64,000 nucleotides of DNA from the NCBI GenBank assembly GCA_018806915.1, contig JAGKQI010000036.1, positions 62,001 to 126,000 on the forward strand, read 5' to 3'. The notes below the pieces were generated by a model. That model was not told where the DNA came from and ran no database searches. It was given only the letters and a program-made list of their open reading frames with translations. Both the position numbers and the translations under genes were made by a program. Shown here piece after piece: positions 49,331 through 60,632 of this stretch (its first letter is position 1; each line of letters starts with the position of its first letter). Source of the DNA: Phytophthora colocasiae (lineage: Eukaryota > Oomycota > Peronosporomycetes > Peronosporales > Peronosporaceae).

Positions 49331-52300
49331 ATGCAAACCCGTAGTGGGCGTCCTAGCCAAAGTGACCAGAGGTCGTCGCAAACTATGACGAACACTGCAA
49401 CCACTCCGACGGCATCGGGTATAACCACGACTGCCCCGTCGGGGAATGGCAACCAGGTCCCGGTGACGGCTAGCTCGATCGTTCCACCGTACATTACGGA
49501 CGTTTCGCACCCCGCGTTGGTTAAATGGAAACGAGAGCGACAGGAGTATGAAGAGGCGATTGAGGCGCGTTGCGCCGCCACCGGAGAAGACAAGGCGAAG
49601 GCGCTGAGAAGCGTGAAGAACTGCTTTAATCGACAATTGCTGTCTACTCTATGCAAACTGGAGTGGGATACAACCGTTGAGGCGGTTACAGAGGATCGCA
49701 TTATCTCTGAGTTGGACAAGATCATTGGAAACGTCATGAATGACGCGATCGTTGACATCGGAGCCGTCTTTAACGCAAACTTGAAAATGGACCTTCGGGA
49801 ACGCGACGTGAAGGCTCGAGTTATCAATTATTTCATGCGTTGTGACGAGATTGTGCTTGAACATGGCTTATCAAGCACCTTTGCAACGGCGACTGGTATC
49901 AAAGAGAAATGTAGGCTGCTTCGTCAACACCTTGAGCCAGTAGCTCTCCGTGAAGCTGTTGATGTCCATCAGCGGGTTGTTGACGCTTCCAGCAAGGCCG
50001 ATGAACAGGCGCTCTACTTGTTGGTGAAGGAAAAGGCGCTTGAGCAGGAAAAGATGTTTCAGATGATGGCGAAGCGCAAGAAACAAACACCGGCAAATGC
50101 AACTGGAGGAAAATCCCAGCTCTCGTCACGAAAACGAGATGCCTCGACTAAAGAGCCCCAAGGACAGTCTCGCACAGTGGTTGACTCGAAGACCACCACA
50201 AAGACGCCTGCCAAAGCAAACTCGAAACCCAGGACGGGCTGCTTCCATTGTGGTAAGGACCACTGGCTCAGCCAGTGCCCTGACCTTGATGAAGCTGGCA
50301 AAGAGGCAATTTTGGCAGCGAGAAAGACCAAATCCGGGACTGCATCAGGAGCAGAGAAGCGCCTTCGGTCGAAACGTGTCGACGGTAGCATCAACACTAA
50401 CGCCGACACAGACGAGGCCCGCCGTCCGACTGTGATTTTGAATGGCGTGTTCGAACTACCTTATTGTGCGGACAGTGGATCGGACTTGAATATCATTAGT
50501 CGACAACATGTGGACGAATTATGCGCTTTGGACCCAGCGATAACGTTGGTGGACTTGGAAGAACCAATCTCTTCGAGAGCAGTCGGTGGAGCCATTCTGA
50601 AATCAACACAGGCACTAGATGTCCGATTGACCCTGAACACGGCAGCAGGACCGGTTCGGTGTCAAGATGCTAAACGATGTTTGATTGTGGAGTCTAACGA
50701 AGACGAATTTCTAGTGGGAAAGCAGTTACTTGTTGAACTTGGCATTGACGTCGATCGTCAACTGGAGTATCTCGCGACTCGGGAACCAGACGGAGATGAC
50801 TCATTTGATGAACCGGAAGGTATGCCACCTTGCCGGCCAGTGATTGGCGATGTTGTGCAGAATGTTGTAGACGCTCTGGTAAAGGATGCAGTAGACCGCG
50901 GGGTTGTGGACTCCTACGTTACTGACAAACTGTACGAGATTGTGAGAAAGTACGGTGGGTGGAGACTTGAGCTAGGGAACGATCCACCGGCTCGAGTGCC
51001 CCCACTCAAGATCCAGTTGAAGGCAAATGCAACACCACATAGGTGCAAAGTGCGTCAGTACAGCCCTGAAAAGTCTGAGTTCCTCGCGAGCTTTAACAAG
51101 AAGCTGGTGGAGCTCGGATGGGTGTACGAAAATCGGGAAAGTCGATGGTGCTGTCCAGCACTGCCTGTACGCAAGCCTGGTACAATGGAATTTCGCCAGA
51201 CAACAGATTATCGACCTCTTAACAACGTGACAGAGCCCATAGCTGGTGTGATGCCGAGCTTGGAGGTAGCATTGGAACATTGCAGAGGGAAGATGTACTA
51301 TGCGATGTTTGACTTCCTAAAGGGTTTTTGGCAGCTTCCTTTACACAAAGACAGCCGCGAATTCCTCTCCTACATGACGGACAAAGGGATTTACACACCG
51401 ATGCGTGTTCCTCAAGGTAGTACCGATGCGGCACTTCATTTTCAGTCGACTGTTGAGATGGTATTGGGTGACTTAGTTGGCAAGTGTGTGGTTGTCTGGA
51501 TTGACGACCTACTGGTTTTTGCCAACACCGCAGACGAAATGTTGGATGCTATCGAGGCGGTTCTAACGAAGTTGGACGAGCACGGGCTAATCCTAAATCC
51601 TAAGAAGAGTGCGGTGTTCCTGACAGAGGTTCGGTGGTGTGGTAGAATCATTAACAAGGATGGTATTGGCCACGACCCTGAACGCATCCGGGCACTGCGA
51701 GAGATGCCAACGCCGACAACTGCGGCCGAGCTACAGCAATTTTTATGTGCGAGTAATTGGATGCGCGCTAGTCTGGTGGACTATGCACGAGTTTCTCGAC
51801 CACTACAAGAACGCCTTGATCAAGCTCTTGCGGGGACGAAACGAACTAAGCGAGCAGCGGCTGGGGTCCAGATAACACTGACTCCGGATGAAGTTGTGGC
51901 GTTTGAAGCGGTTAAGGATCTGCTTGGACATTCGGCAATGCTGGCCTACCCGGATCCAACCAAGGAGCTCTGTGTGCTATCTGACGCTGCCGATTCTGGC
52001 TGGGGGCTAGTTGTGTCACAAGTTGAACACTGGCAACCAAATGTACCCATCCAAGAACAGCACCACGAACTACTCGTCTGTATGGGGGGCAGTTTTACGG
52101 GATCAGAGCTTAATTGGAGCGTCATCGAAAAGGAGTCGTACCCGATTGTGCACGCATGCGAGAAGCTAGAATATCTACTGCTGCGTCCACAAGGGTTTCG
52201 CCTCTATTGCGACCATCGAAATATCATATACCTGTTCTCGCCGAACAAGGAAATGAAACGTCATGTACGAGGCAAGTTGCTACGATGGTCTACCAAACTA

Positions 52301-54007
52301 CAAGAGTATCGCTACACTATTGAGCACATTGAAGGAGTGCACAACGTGTGGGCCGACCTTATTTCGAGGTGGGGTGGGCAGCCGCAACCTGCAGCGAGGA
52401 TCCATTCGGCCAAACGCTTCACGAGGAAGAGCCGAAAACGTGATAGGGATGCGGTGACGAATGATAAGGCTGCCACTGGTCCAACACCACTACGTCCACT
52501 GGACAAAGATGACTTCGTATGGCCGACAGTTGATGAAATTGGCAGCGTGCAGGCACTTTACGAGGCACCATCGGGTGCAACGCTGGGTTGTGACGAATTG
52601 TGGACAGTGGATAGTTTGATTTGGATACCGTCTCAAGCGGTTGAACTGGTACAACGACTATTGATTATCGCTCATTGTGGAAGCAGTGGACACCGCGGCA
52701 TGCATGTGATGGAGAACCACATTCGCCGGTTGTTCTACTTGGATGGTCTTAGTGGGATTGTACGTGCATTCTGTATGAAGTGCCTGCTCTGCCTACATGT
52801 GAAAGGTGGCGTTGTGATTCCTCGCCCTTTCAGCGAGACGCACCACACATTCGAGCGTAATGAAACACTGCATTGGGACTTCCTGACACTTGGAGAATCG
52901 TTCGGGTCGTCTCGCTATGTGTTGGTCCTAAAGGACGAAGCTACTCATTTTGTGGAACTAGTGGCATGTGATGTACCGACGTCAGCAGTGGCAGCAACGG
53001 CTATCTTAGACTGGTACAGCCGCTACGGTGTACCAACTACGTGGGTTAGCGACTCAGGATCGCACTTTAAGAGTGAGGTGATCGCTGAATTGAACCGACG
53101 ACTAAAAGGGCGACAGAAATTCATACTGGCGTACTCGCCATGGAAAAATGGTTCAGTGGAACGGGTTAACCGCGACATTTTGCAAGTTCTGAAGGCTTTG
53201 GCTTTGGAATTTCGAGTGAGTGTACACGATTGGCCGTATTTCCTACCTTTGATCCAGTCGAGCATCAATCATTCACCTGTGCCGTCGCTGGCTAACAAAG
53301 CTCCTATTGAGCTCTTTACCGGACTTCCATGTCCCAGTGCTTTGGACACTGTATTTTTCCCAGAGGGGAGAGGGCGTGTGGCTACTCTTACTGATCCACG
53401 ACGTGGGACTGAACAGCGACTCGCCAATTTGAGAGCGTCAGTTGAGGTGATGCACAAAGCTGTGAAGGACAAGCGTACTAAGCAGGCTCAACAGTACAGA
53501 GCACGACCACACTACCACCAGCAGATCAACTTCTCGGTTGGTGACTACGTGCTACGTTCACGCGTCGACGAGAAGCTTCATGCAAACAAACTGCGAGTGA
53601 TGTGGGTCGGTCCTTATCGTGTTGTCAGCAGCGCTAGCTACTACTTTACTGTGGAGCATTTGGTAACTGGGACCACGATGGACGTGCACCCATCTCATCT
53701 AAAACTGTACGCAGATGAATCTCTGGACGTCAGTGAAGAGCTGCTGGACCACGTCGCCTCTCAGGGGACACTGCTGGCTATAGAAGCGCTTGTAGGGCAC
53801 CGAATTAATGCCAACATGAAGGCCTATGAGGTTCAAGTGCAGTGGGCCGGACTCGAAGCTATTGAAAACTCCTGGGAGCCTCTGAAAACGATTGGAGAAG
53901 ATGTACCACAACTTCTGTTACAGTACGCGAATGGTGCTGATGACGGCCAATTCCTACGTGCCGTGACCCGTGCTATCGATTCCAAGCAGCGGCAACGCGC
54001 CAAGTGA
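49331..54007 (+). CDS. Gag-pol polyprotein, single ORF (1558 aa)
   Basis: ATG 49331 lies 30 bp after the LTR; the open frame extends back into the LTR without another ATG. Residues 1-300 are gag. A CCHC knuckle with one residue missing (CFHCGKDHWLSQC) is at 304-316. The protease has DSG rather than DTG (D381, ADSGSDLNII). RT has the YxDD box as WIDD (723-726). RNase H has D885 (LSDAADSG). Integrase has HHCC from about 1113 (HCGSSGHRGMH ... CLLC), first Asp near 1182, second Asp in VSDSGSHF (about 1239) and Glu in GSVERVNR (about 1276). A chromodomain-like end spans about 1481-1525 (YEVQVQWAGLEAIENSWEPL). All domains are in one frame with no stop between gag and pol. It is likely active or very recently so. 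Confidence 0.95.
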   Translation: MQTRSGRPSQSDQRSSQTMTNTATTPTASGITTTAPSGNGNQVPVTASSIVPPYITDVSHPALVKWKRERQEYEEAIEARCAATGEDKAKALRSVKNCFNRQLLSTLCKLEWDTTVEAVTEDRIISELDKIIGNVMNDAIVDIGAVFNANLKMDLRERDVKARVINYFMRCDEIVLEHGLSSTFATATGIKEKCRLLRQHLEPVALREAVDVHQRVVDASSKADEQALYLLVKEKALEQEKMFQMMAKRKKQTPANATGGKSQLSSRKRDASTKEPQGQSRTVVDSKTTTKTPAKANSKPRTGCFHCGKDHWLSQCPDLDEAGKEAILAARKTKSGTASGAEKRLRSKRVDGSINTNADTDEARRPTVILNGVFELPYCADSGSDLNIISRQHVDELCALDPAITLVDLEEPISSRAVGGAILKSTQALDVRLTLNTAAGPVRCQDAKRCLIVESNEDEFLVGKQLLVELGIDVDRQLEYLATREPDGDDSFDEPEGMPPCRPVIGDVVQNVVDALVKDAVDRGVVDSYVTDKLYEIVRKYGGWRLELGNDPPARVPPLKIQLKANATPHRCKVRQYSPEKSEFLASFNKKLVELGWVYENRESRWCCPALPVRKPGTMEFRQTTDYRPLNNVTEPIAGVMPSLEVALEHCRGKMYYAMFDFLKGFWQLPLHKDSREFLSYMTDKGIYTPMRVPQGSTDAALHFQSTVEMVLGDLVGKCVVVWIDDLLVFANTADEMLDAIEAVLTKLDEHGLILNPKKSAVFLTEVRWCGRIINKDGIGHDPERIRALREMPTPTTAAELQQFLCASNWMRASLVDYARVSRPLQERLDQALAGTKRTKRAAAGVQITLTPDEVVAFEAVKDLLGHSAMLAYPDPTKELCVLSDAADSGWGLVVSQVEHWQPNVPIQEQHHELLVCMGGSFTGSELNWSVIEKESYPIVHACEKLEYLLLRPQGFRLYCDHRNIIYLFSPNKEMKRHVRGKLLRWSTKLQEYRYTIEHIEGVHNVWADLISRWGGQPQPAARIHSAKRFTRKSRKRDRDAVTNDKAATGPTPLRPLDKDDFVWPTVDEIGSVQALYEAPSGATLGCDELWTVDSLIWIPSQAVELVQRLLIIAHCGSSGHRGMHVMENHIRRLFYLDGLSGIVRAFCMKCLLCLHVKGGVVIPRPFSETHHTFERNETLHWDFLTLGESFGSSRYVLVLKDEATHFVELVACDVPTSAVAATAILDWYSRYGVPTTWVSDSGSHFKSEVIAELNRRLKGRQKFILAYSPWKNGSVERVNRDILQVLKALALEFRVSVHDWPYFLPLIQSSINHSPVPSLANKAPIELFTGLPCPSALDTVFFPEGRGRVATLTDPRRGTEQRLANLRASVEVMHKAVKDKRTKQAQQYRARPHYHQQINFSVGDYVLRSRVDEKLHANKLRVMWVGPYRVVSSASYYFTVEHLVTGTTMDVHPSHLKLYADESLDVSEELLDHVASQGTLLAIEALVGHRINANMKAYEVQVQWAGLEAIENSWEPLKTIGEDVPQLLLQYANGADDGQFLRAVTRAIDSKQRQRAK

Positions 54008-54430
54008 ACTAAAAGCAGAGTTATGGTGACTTCCTTCCAAAGCTGATGATCTAGTTTGGGAGGATTTGCGTCTATAAACCTCTGTCGAGCCGAAGAAGTC
54101 CTGTGACCAATGGACAACGTGTTCAGTACTGCACTACAGCGGATAACGGGGTCTGGGGTCAATCACAAGGATATCTGCTCCGTACGAGGACTTTCAAGAT
54201 TCCAAGACTCCTGATTGGCTGAAATTTGAATCTGAGCGTTCTCATTGGCTGGGTGTCAAGAGTTGCAAATCTTTGCAAAAATGACCTGTAACACTGCAAC
54301 GTGTTGAAGTTGGTGTACCGGCTGCGCGCTATATGTGACGAGACACGCAATTGGACGAACGGAAAAGCGGCTGCATATTCACAACGGTATTACAACCCGC
54401 ACTGGTGACCACTGCGAGGAGTTGGAAAGC

Positions 54431-54441
54431 TTGGGGGGCAG
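54431..54441 (+). other. Polypurine tract of the young gypsy element
   Basis: TTGGGGGGCAG abuts the 3' LTR start at 54442. The 420 bp between the stop codon and this tract are non-coding 3' sequence. Confidence 0.75.
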
Positions 54442-54722
54442 TGTGATGATGGCATGCATGTACCCAGCTTCTCCAACCCATGACTGGATACTCTATTCGA
54501 GCAGGCATAGTTAAGCAGATCGCAACGACTGAAGCATGCAGCTGTAGAGGATACTGTTCAACAGATCAAGGACGCTTCTCCCTGGACTGCCACTACGGTA
54601 GGCGAGATCGTCCATGAAGAGTACTAGTAGTTAAGACATTACTTTGCTATTTACCGGCAACTACTGAAGTCAATACACGTTGACTTCGCGGGAGTTCCAG
54701 CTCCCAATCCGTGAGCACCACA
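54442..54722 (+). repeat. 3' LTR of the young gypsy element
   Basis: 281 bp, apparently identical to 49021-49301, followed by CCAAC (54723-54727). Confidence 0.94.
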
Positions 54723-54776
54723 CCAACTCGTTATTCAAATCATCTATTTGGTATTATCCAAGAGCCAGATAATCTG

Positions 54777-55906
54777 TCATTGAGGATGACTGACAAGAAA
54801 AGCGCGATAAACAAGAAGTTGTTGCACACCATCTTGAAATAAATACAGAGCGAAACGGAGTGGAGGAGGATCCATTTGTTTTGCAAAACTTGAGCCTGAT
54901 CTCCTTCTTCTCAGCACGAATTTTCGGTTTGCGACGCGTTGAGATTGACACCAAATTGAGTTTAATTCCTCACAACGTGGGATCCGAAAACAAATCAATG
55001 GGGAAATAGGAGAGGAATCATCAGTGGCAGTGGACCAAACAGCAACCCGCAGATCGTCAACAATAGAGAGATCCACTACAGTCGTTATCTTCATTTTTCC
55101 AAAGTTAAATGTCCGTTTCTTCGTTATCGAGGCTTGTTTTTGTGGTATGACGCACATTCCAACATGTCGATAGGATTCAGCTAATGCCGTAGCGAATTTC
55201 GTTTCCGAAATTTGAAACAAAGCTCGAAATCTGCCAACTTGTGTCTAAATCCACATGACCCGTGACAGCACACCATAAAATAGTCTCGGATTCGAATCTG
55301 ACGAACCTTTCTTCCCGTTGAGGGTGGACGATCTCGACGAAGCTCTCGATTCCTAAATACCGATACTTGAAAACTGTCATCAGTACATCACAAAAAGTCT
55401 ACTACGGTTTAGAAACGTACTAGAGTCGCGTTGCAGCTCTCAGTGTTCCAAACATCAACTGATCCATCGTAAAAAAAGAATCAACAAACCGCAATCCAAC
55501 TACAACCTCTGCAACTTCCTTGTCCTTCGAGTTTCCACATTCAAATGCAAGTAACTGTTGGTTGTATCGGATAAAATAAACCAGTTCTGGCCATGAAATT
55601 GGAGCTGTTTGTCTCGTTGTAACCCCCTTTTTCAAGATGTTGACAAATGCTGCGTATTTGGCCCAGAGCTGTCTGGTTATCAGTTGGGTCATCGGAAATA
55701 TCCGGTCGATGATCGATAATATCCTTCCCCGCTCGACGTACAAGCTCGACCAGTGATACTGCTTTAAATCCACTGTTAAGAGACGTAGAGAACTGTGCCA
55801 GTACTTGAAAGTGCCTTTTCAAATGGAAGTTGCAGATGATGTTCGTTCTCCTCCTTATAATATTGTGAAACAGGGATGGAAGTCGGAAAATCTCACGCGA
55901 TTCCAC
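54777..55906 (-). pseudogene. Unrecognised gene, possibly spliced, copy 2
   Basis: Equivalent to 39035-40020, including the GTACGT...GACAG interval (about 55372-55418). A 16-bp stretch near 54950 is present here and absent in copy 1, which extends the last frame (54777-55220). Product unknown. Confidence 0.35.
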
Positions 55907-55982
55907 TTCCCGCCCAGACTTTCCTCAGTTTGATTGTGCTTCATGAGAGTTACCACTTTGTGACTCGACCTTCACTACATTC

Positions 55983-56780
55983 ATGAGGAAGTTCATTCGA
56001 TCGTCATTCCTGCACTACCCGTACTTCCGTCTCTATGTGCCAGTCTTCGACGAACGCGAGAAGAAAAAAAACATTCAGACAACCAAGTGTGATCCAAAGA
56101 TTGCCAGCCAGACTATCGTGGAGAACGACCTCTCACCTTTGCCATACCCAACGACCACGCCGTGTTCGCCTTTCATCCGCACGGGGTACTCTCCAACGGT
56201 TGGGCATTCAATGGGGCCCATCAGGCGCTACCGTTGCACTTTGCCGGCGCTGGCAACTCAACGTCTACAAGCAACGAAGTCATTCGCGGGTGCCAAGCCA
56301 AACCCATGAGGTTCTTACAGGCTCATAGCTGAAAACCTCTTCTGATGTTTCTTTGTAAGTAAGTCCACTTTCCACTGGGTGATGATCTCAGGTTAAATGT
56401 GTGCTTGATCCCTGGTGGCTTCGTAGAAGCGACTTTGTACGAGAGAGGAAACCATGCAGCACGGGTACAAGGTGCATCCGGTCTACAATTTCGGTGAAAA
56501 ATACGCCTACTACACTTACTTCCTCAAACTCCGGTTGAAGCTGAATCAATTCAAGATACCTGGAGTTCTCTTCTTCGGTCTTCCGCACTGTTTCTTCCTG
56601 CCTCGTTCAGATGTAGATTTCATCACATTTGTGGGGGAAGTAGCGTTGATTCTACCGCATATTCAATAGCCAACCAAAGAAGATATGCAGAAGTGCGTGG
56701 AAGCTCTTCAGAAGCTGTTCGACAAGTACAACTTGTACTGTACAAGTCAGCGTACGCTGTCATTCGTCTGGTAGAAGAGA
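55983..56780 (+). pseudogene. DGAT2-like diacylglycerol acyltransferase pseudogene, copy 2/3 junction
   Basis: Same order of motifs as 40097-40890: HPHG codons at 56174-56185, CLIPGGFVEATLYERGN near 56405-56450, then YNFGEKYAYY and the final helix. The GGF segment is better preserved than in the other copy. Frame changes remain after the HPHG region and near 56450, so it is still a pseudogene. Confidence 0.72.
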
Positions 56781-57043
56781 TTTAGACTCCCTTTCTGCAA
56801 TAAATCCGACATTAATTGCGTTATCCATAAAAGCTTTGTATTTTTAGGCTTCATCTGGTAGTAGTAGATTTTGGAGGCCACGGAGGGCCTGCATCTCAAG
56901 TCTCTGTCGATCCTGATGTATACATGTCTCTGAAGTTGTATACGTACATGGATTTGTGAACCCAAAATGAATTCCAATTGTAAACCAGTCGCCTTAGAAA
57001 CCCGCGCGTGGAAAGCTACACGTAATGTTAACAAGAAACATCA

Positions 57044-58121
57044 TCAGGGAAGCAGTGCTTCGATTGCGTTGAGGAGTGATTCTGCCGTGGGCCTCTTCGT
57101 TGGCTCTTCCTGCAAACACTCTACTTTAATTGCCACAAGTTCAGGCGGAAGATCTGGGACAATTGATGTCTTCAAGAGGTAACCCACACTCCAAATGTCA
57201 GAATGGGGCGAATCCAACAATATCTCATGCCATTCCGTCTTTAAGTGATCCGTTTTTGTACCCGGCGATTCTGCTCCGTCGTCGAAGTCAATGATAAACG
57301 TGATAAACCACTTGTCGTTTTCGCCTGGGTATTTCAGCACGTTATCCCATTGCAAGTCTCGATGCATCAGATGGATTGCGTGCAGTTTCACAAGTGTCTT
57401 GAGTACGTCACGCAAAGCAGTCAGAAGCTCGTGGATATTTTAAGGTGGGCAAAGTAGACCAACCGGCTCCAGCACCACGTATCTTTTCTTTATGTTTGAC
57501 TTCAGTAGCTTCACAACGTTCGGGACTGAATGTTGCTGCATTTTACCATGCCATTTCTCCAAGTTGCAAATGATAGCGTCACTTGGTATGGTTGAGGGAT
57601 ACGTCTTCATCACACCATATTCTGCGAACGAAATCTGCACTCCATTGCTTCTTGTGATAGTGTCGTATTGGACTATACCCAGCGGCTTGACAAGGTCGAC
57701 AACTGGCCTGAAAAGAGTCGAAAGGTTGAGCATGGCGAGAAGCAACGATAGCCGGCCAAGCTTCGTACCCAGATTGTATTCTTCAATGAATTCCGCTTTT
57801 ACGCCACGTTCCATCGTCTTGTCTTTCCGAATGGCTGTCAAGCACACTGTCGACCCCACAGCAGCCAAAAATGTATGGCACATCGTCAAATTTCCATGTT
57901 ATTTTCTTATGCAACTCGTCAATCGGCACTTGCAGCAGGCCACTTGCTTTTTTTTCACCGCGAAATACGCACAAATTGCTGTGTCCGAAGTAGAAGCACA
58001 AATCGGGTCGGTAGAGACCAGTATAATATACTGGTCTACATATTATGTATTCTGACTCGTGTTGCGAAGAAACGTCCCACCAGACACATGCATCAGCGGC
58101 ACGGTGATGAGGGTATCCCAA
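57044..58121 (-). pseudogene. Crinkler C-terminal nuclease-like/protein-kinase pseudogene, copy 3
   Basis: Same layout and same shared stop (57440-57442) and frameshift. The APE motif is again shortened, by a deletion different from copy 1 (WHEILL here, WPEILL there). An 8-bp deletion near 58175 also removes codons near the N-terminus. Confidence 0.72.
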
Positions 58122-58605
58122 AGGTGAATATTTTCGTTTGAATTCTCGAATCGAGGCATACCGGGAGTAATTGCACCAACGCCAACGTCGCGGGCGAAAT
58201 CTTTTGAGTTCAAACTTAGATTCCTATCCGCTTAAATACGAACAGAAATTCTTCGAGAATTTATGTGGATCGGATTTGAAAGGTGCCAACTGTAAAGCTG
58301 TTTTCACGCACATAACTGTGCTAAAGAATCTTTAGCATGTAAAACCGTTTTCACGCACATTACTGTGCTAAAAATCGACATCATGTAAACCGTCTTTTCG
58401 GTTGCCCACAGCTATATGGAGTGTAACGACAGGATGTTCAGGAGGAACTAGAATACTCCCATGAAGACATTTCTCGCTAAATTCCGTGTATGTCAGAATA
58501 TTCCAATGAAGACATTTATCGGTAAATTCCGTGGTACTGATTGATGTCATTTTCTTCAACATATTTCCTTCTCTACATTTTTTAAACCTTCTGCCTTGAG
58601 GAAAA

Positions 58606-59964
58606 ATGGTGACTTTCGTCTGTGTCATCGTGGGAAGTGATTCAAGTACACCAGGACCGACAAATGTGTTCACTGTGGACATTGAAAAGGGCAAGTTGGT
58701 GGGTCACTTGAAAGAATCAATCCGGTGGAAGAAGATTTTCCAGTTGCCTGCCGACAAGTTACAGCTCTTCCTGGCAAAGAAAGAGAACGGTTTGTGGCTG
58801 GCGGACTATACTGGCATTGTGAAGAATGGCAAGAACCTTCTGATTAAATCTCGAATTGCAGAAGATAAAACGCTACGGAACGAGAATTCACTGGAGGAAG
58901 TGCTTGAGGAACAAGATCTTCCGTTACACAACGTTATTCACATACTAGTGGTGCTTCCGGATCGTGGTTCAACGTTACTGCTTCAAGTTAGCAACATCGC
59001 CTCGTACATGTACAAGTGTTGTGATGGAGGGATCATTCCAGAAGATCCATGAACGCTCTTCCGGAATATTCTTACCACGGAAATCATTAACCGACTGGAA
59101 GAAACTCGTGTCTTACTGGTGCCAAGTCCACGGATGACAGGAAGGACATCAATTGCGCTGTTAATGTGCGAAGCTCTGGTGAAAAACAGAGTATGAGCGA
59201 TCAAAAGAAGATTGTTTTCAACGTCTCAGCTTCTACGCCGGACGAGTTCAATACGTTTGAAAAAAGTTTTGCATGCGGGGTTGACTGGGAACATGCAGCG
59301 ATGACACTTCCTAATTGTGTAGTTTATTTCGTCCTGGATGAAGCTCAAGTGCTCTACGGCGATCCTCCACGATACGATTGTACAACATTTTGGACGTTCG
59401 TCAAGTCTGTTCTCAATAATCCGAGCTCGAACACCCGGATCTTGATGTTTTCGCAGCATGCCACTGAAGTGCCAATTAAGCTGGATAAAAGCTTGGTATT
59501 GAGGAGCCGTAAGTTAAACTTTACCCATGGTGTAGTCTGTGAATACGTTTCCAAGCGGTTTAAAGAATTTTCGCCATTTGAAGGAGCGTTACCTAGGTTG
59601 GAATTCTTTTATGCCAGTCTGGAACTACTGCGGACACGTTGGTCGGGCTGCGAGAACAGTCAAAGCGCTGAATGAAGTTGCTAACTCCTGTCACCGACGT
59701 TCGAGTTGTCTTCCGCCACCTACTGAGTGGACTCATATGATGTACGATGGTTCACTGCGTCCAACCTTGAGGTTTACATCAGCTGTGGTTGTGTTGAATT
59801 CCCTTGATTCAGGCAATACGGAGAGGCTAGAACGTATGGGTTATGGCGAAAACGCCACGGATTTACTTGACAAATGCTTTTTTTTAGAAGGAATTTTGGC
59901 TCACCAGGGATTCCGTTTCGCATCGCTAATGTTGGGGGACTACTTCTGCAGTGGGGCTGCGTAG
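58606..59964 (+). pseudogene. Crinkler header-NTPase pseudogene, copy 3
   Basis: Header from ATG 58606 with the LFLAK-type motif, the shared TGA at 59050-59052, the intact Walker B-like FVLDEAQVLY of copy 1 and the continuous KLDKSLVLRSRK of copy 2. It is thus the least damaged in the NTPase region but still disabled by the stop and the frame changes near 59190 and 59670. Confidence 0.83.
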
Positions 59965-60630
59965 GTGTGCACCGCACAGAGGAAGTTCAGTTGACTCGTA
60001 GAGTCCTGCTTGCAAGGCACTAGCCTTTGGTTCTTTACAAGAACCAAGTAGTCCATTAAATAGGAACTCACTGAATCAGTGTCCCTATAATAAAGGAACT
60101 AACACTGATTATATAAAATGAACTGTATTGACTTTCTCATTTAATGAGAAAGTCAATACAATACAGTTCAATTTAATCCGTTACATTTAGGAGCCACAGG
60201 TTGCATTTTGACTAGGATTTAGTACTCTAGGTATTAAATCCGGTAGGACAAAATTTGAGGCCATCTCGTGTGTGCCACACCATTATGTACTCACATAAAT
60301 GTATCCATGTGTGTCACACACCAACAGTCAGTGCAGCAATTTTCTACCTCAATAGTAAACCCTCAAAGCAGACGCTATCCCTGAATAATCATTTACGTGC
60401 GTGCCCACGAATAATTTGGTTCTGGGGCATACGGTATTGGGACAGAGCAAACATATAGATGTCGCTTCCGATGATGCTTAAACGAAGGAATGGTCCTTTT
60501 CGCCGCGAAGAGAAAGCTAAAGTGAGCACTACAAACACTATCCTGCTGCGGTGGCTAAAAGTAGACGCCAGCACTTCTCACCAACCGGAAAAATGTTCAT
60601 CCTTTCCCGTCTGATCTCCAAGTCTACGGC
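59965..60630. other. Hairpin-rich AT spacer, copy 3
   Basis: Same inverted-repeat series; the long hairpin lies at about 60120-60172. No gene. Confidence 0.55.
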
Positions 60631-60632
60631 TG

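Larger units (their letters stand above)
49021..54722 (+). mobile_element. Intact young Ty3/gypsy retrotransposon (5.7 kb)
   Basis: Two 281-bp LTRs that I read as identical, a perfect CCAAC duplication, one uninterrupted gag-pol ORF, and a polypurine tract before the 3' LTR. The empty site is seen in copy 1 of the same unit. Identical LTRs indicate recent insertion, later than the tandem duplication of the host unit. Confidence 0.95.
40911..56794. repeat. Crinkler repeat unit, copy 2 (with two insertions)
   Basis: The same unit as 31312-40910, lengthened by a 602-bp TIR element (47023-47624) and a 5.7-kb LTR retrotransposon (49021-54722). Without them it is close to 9.6 kb. Confidence 0.9.
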
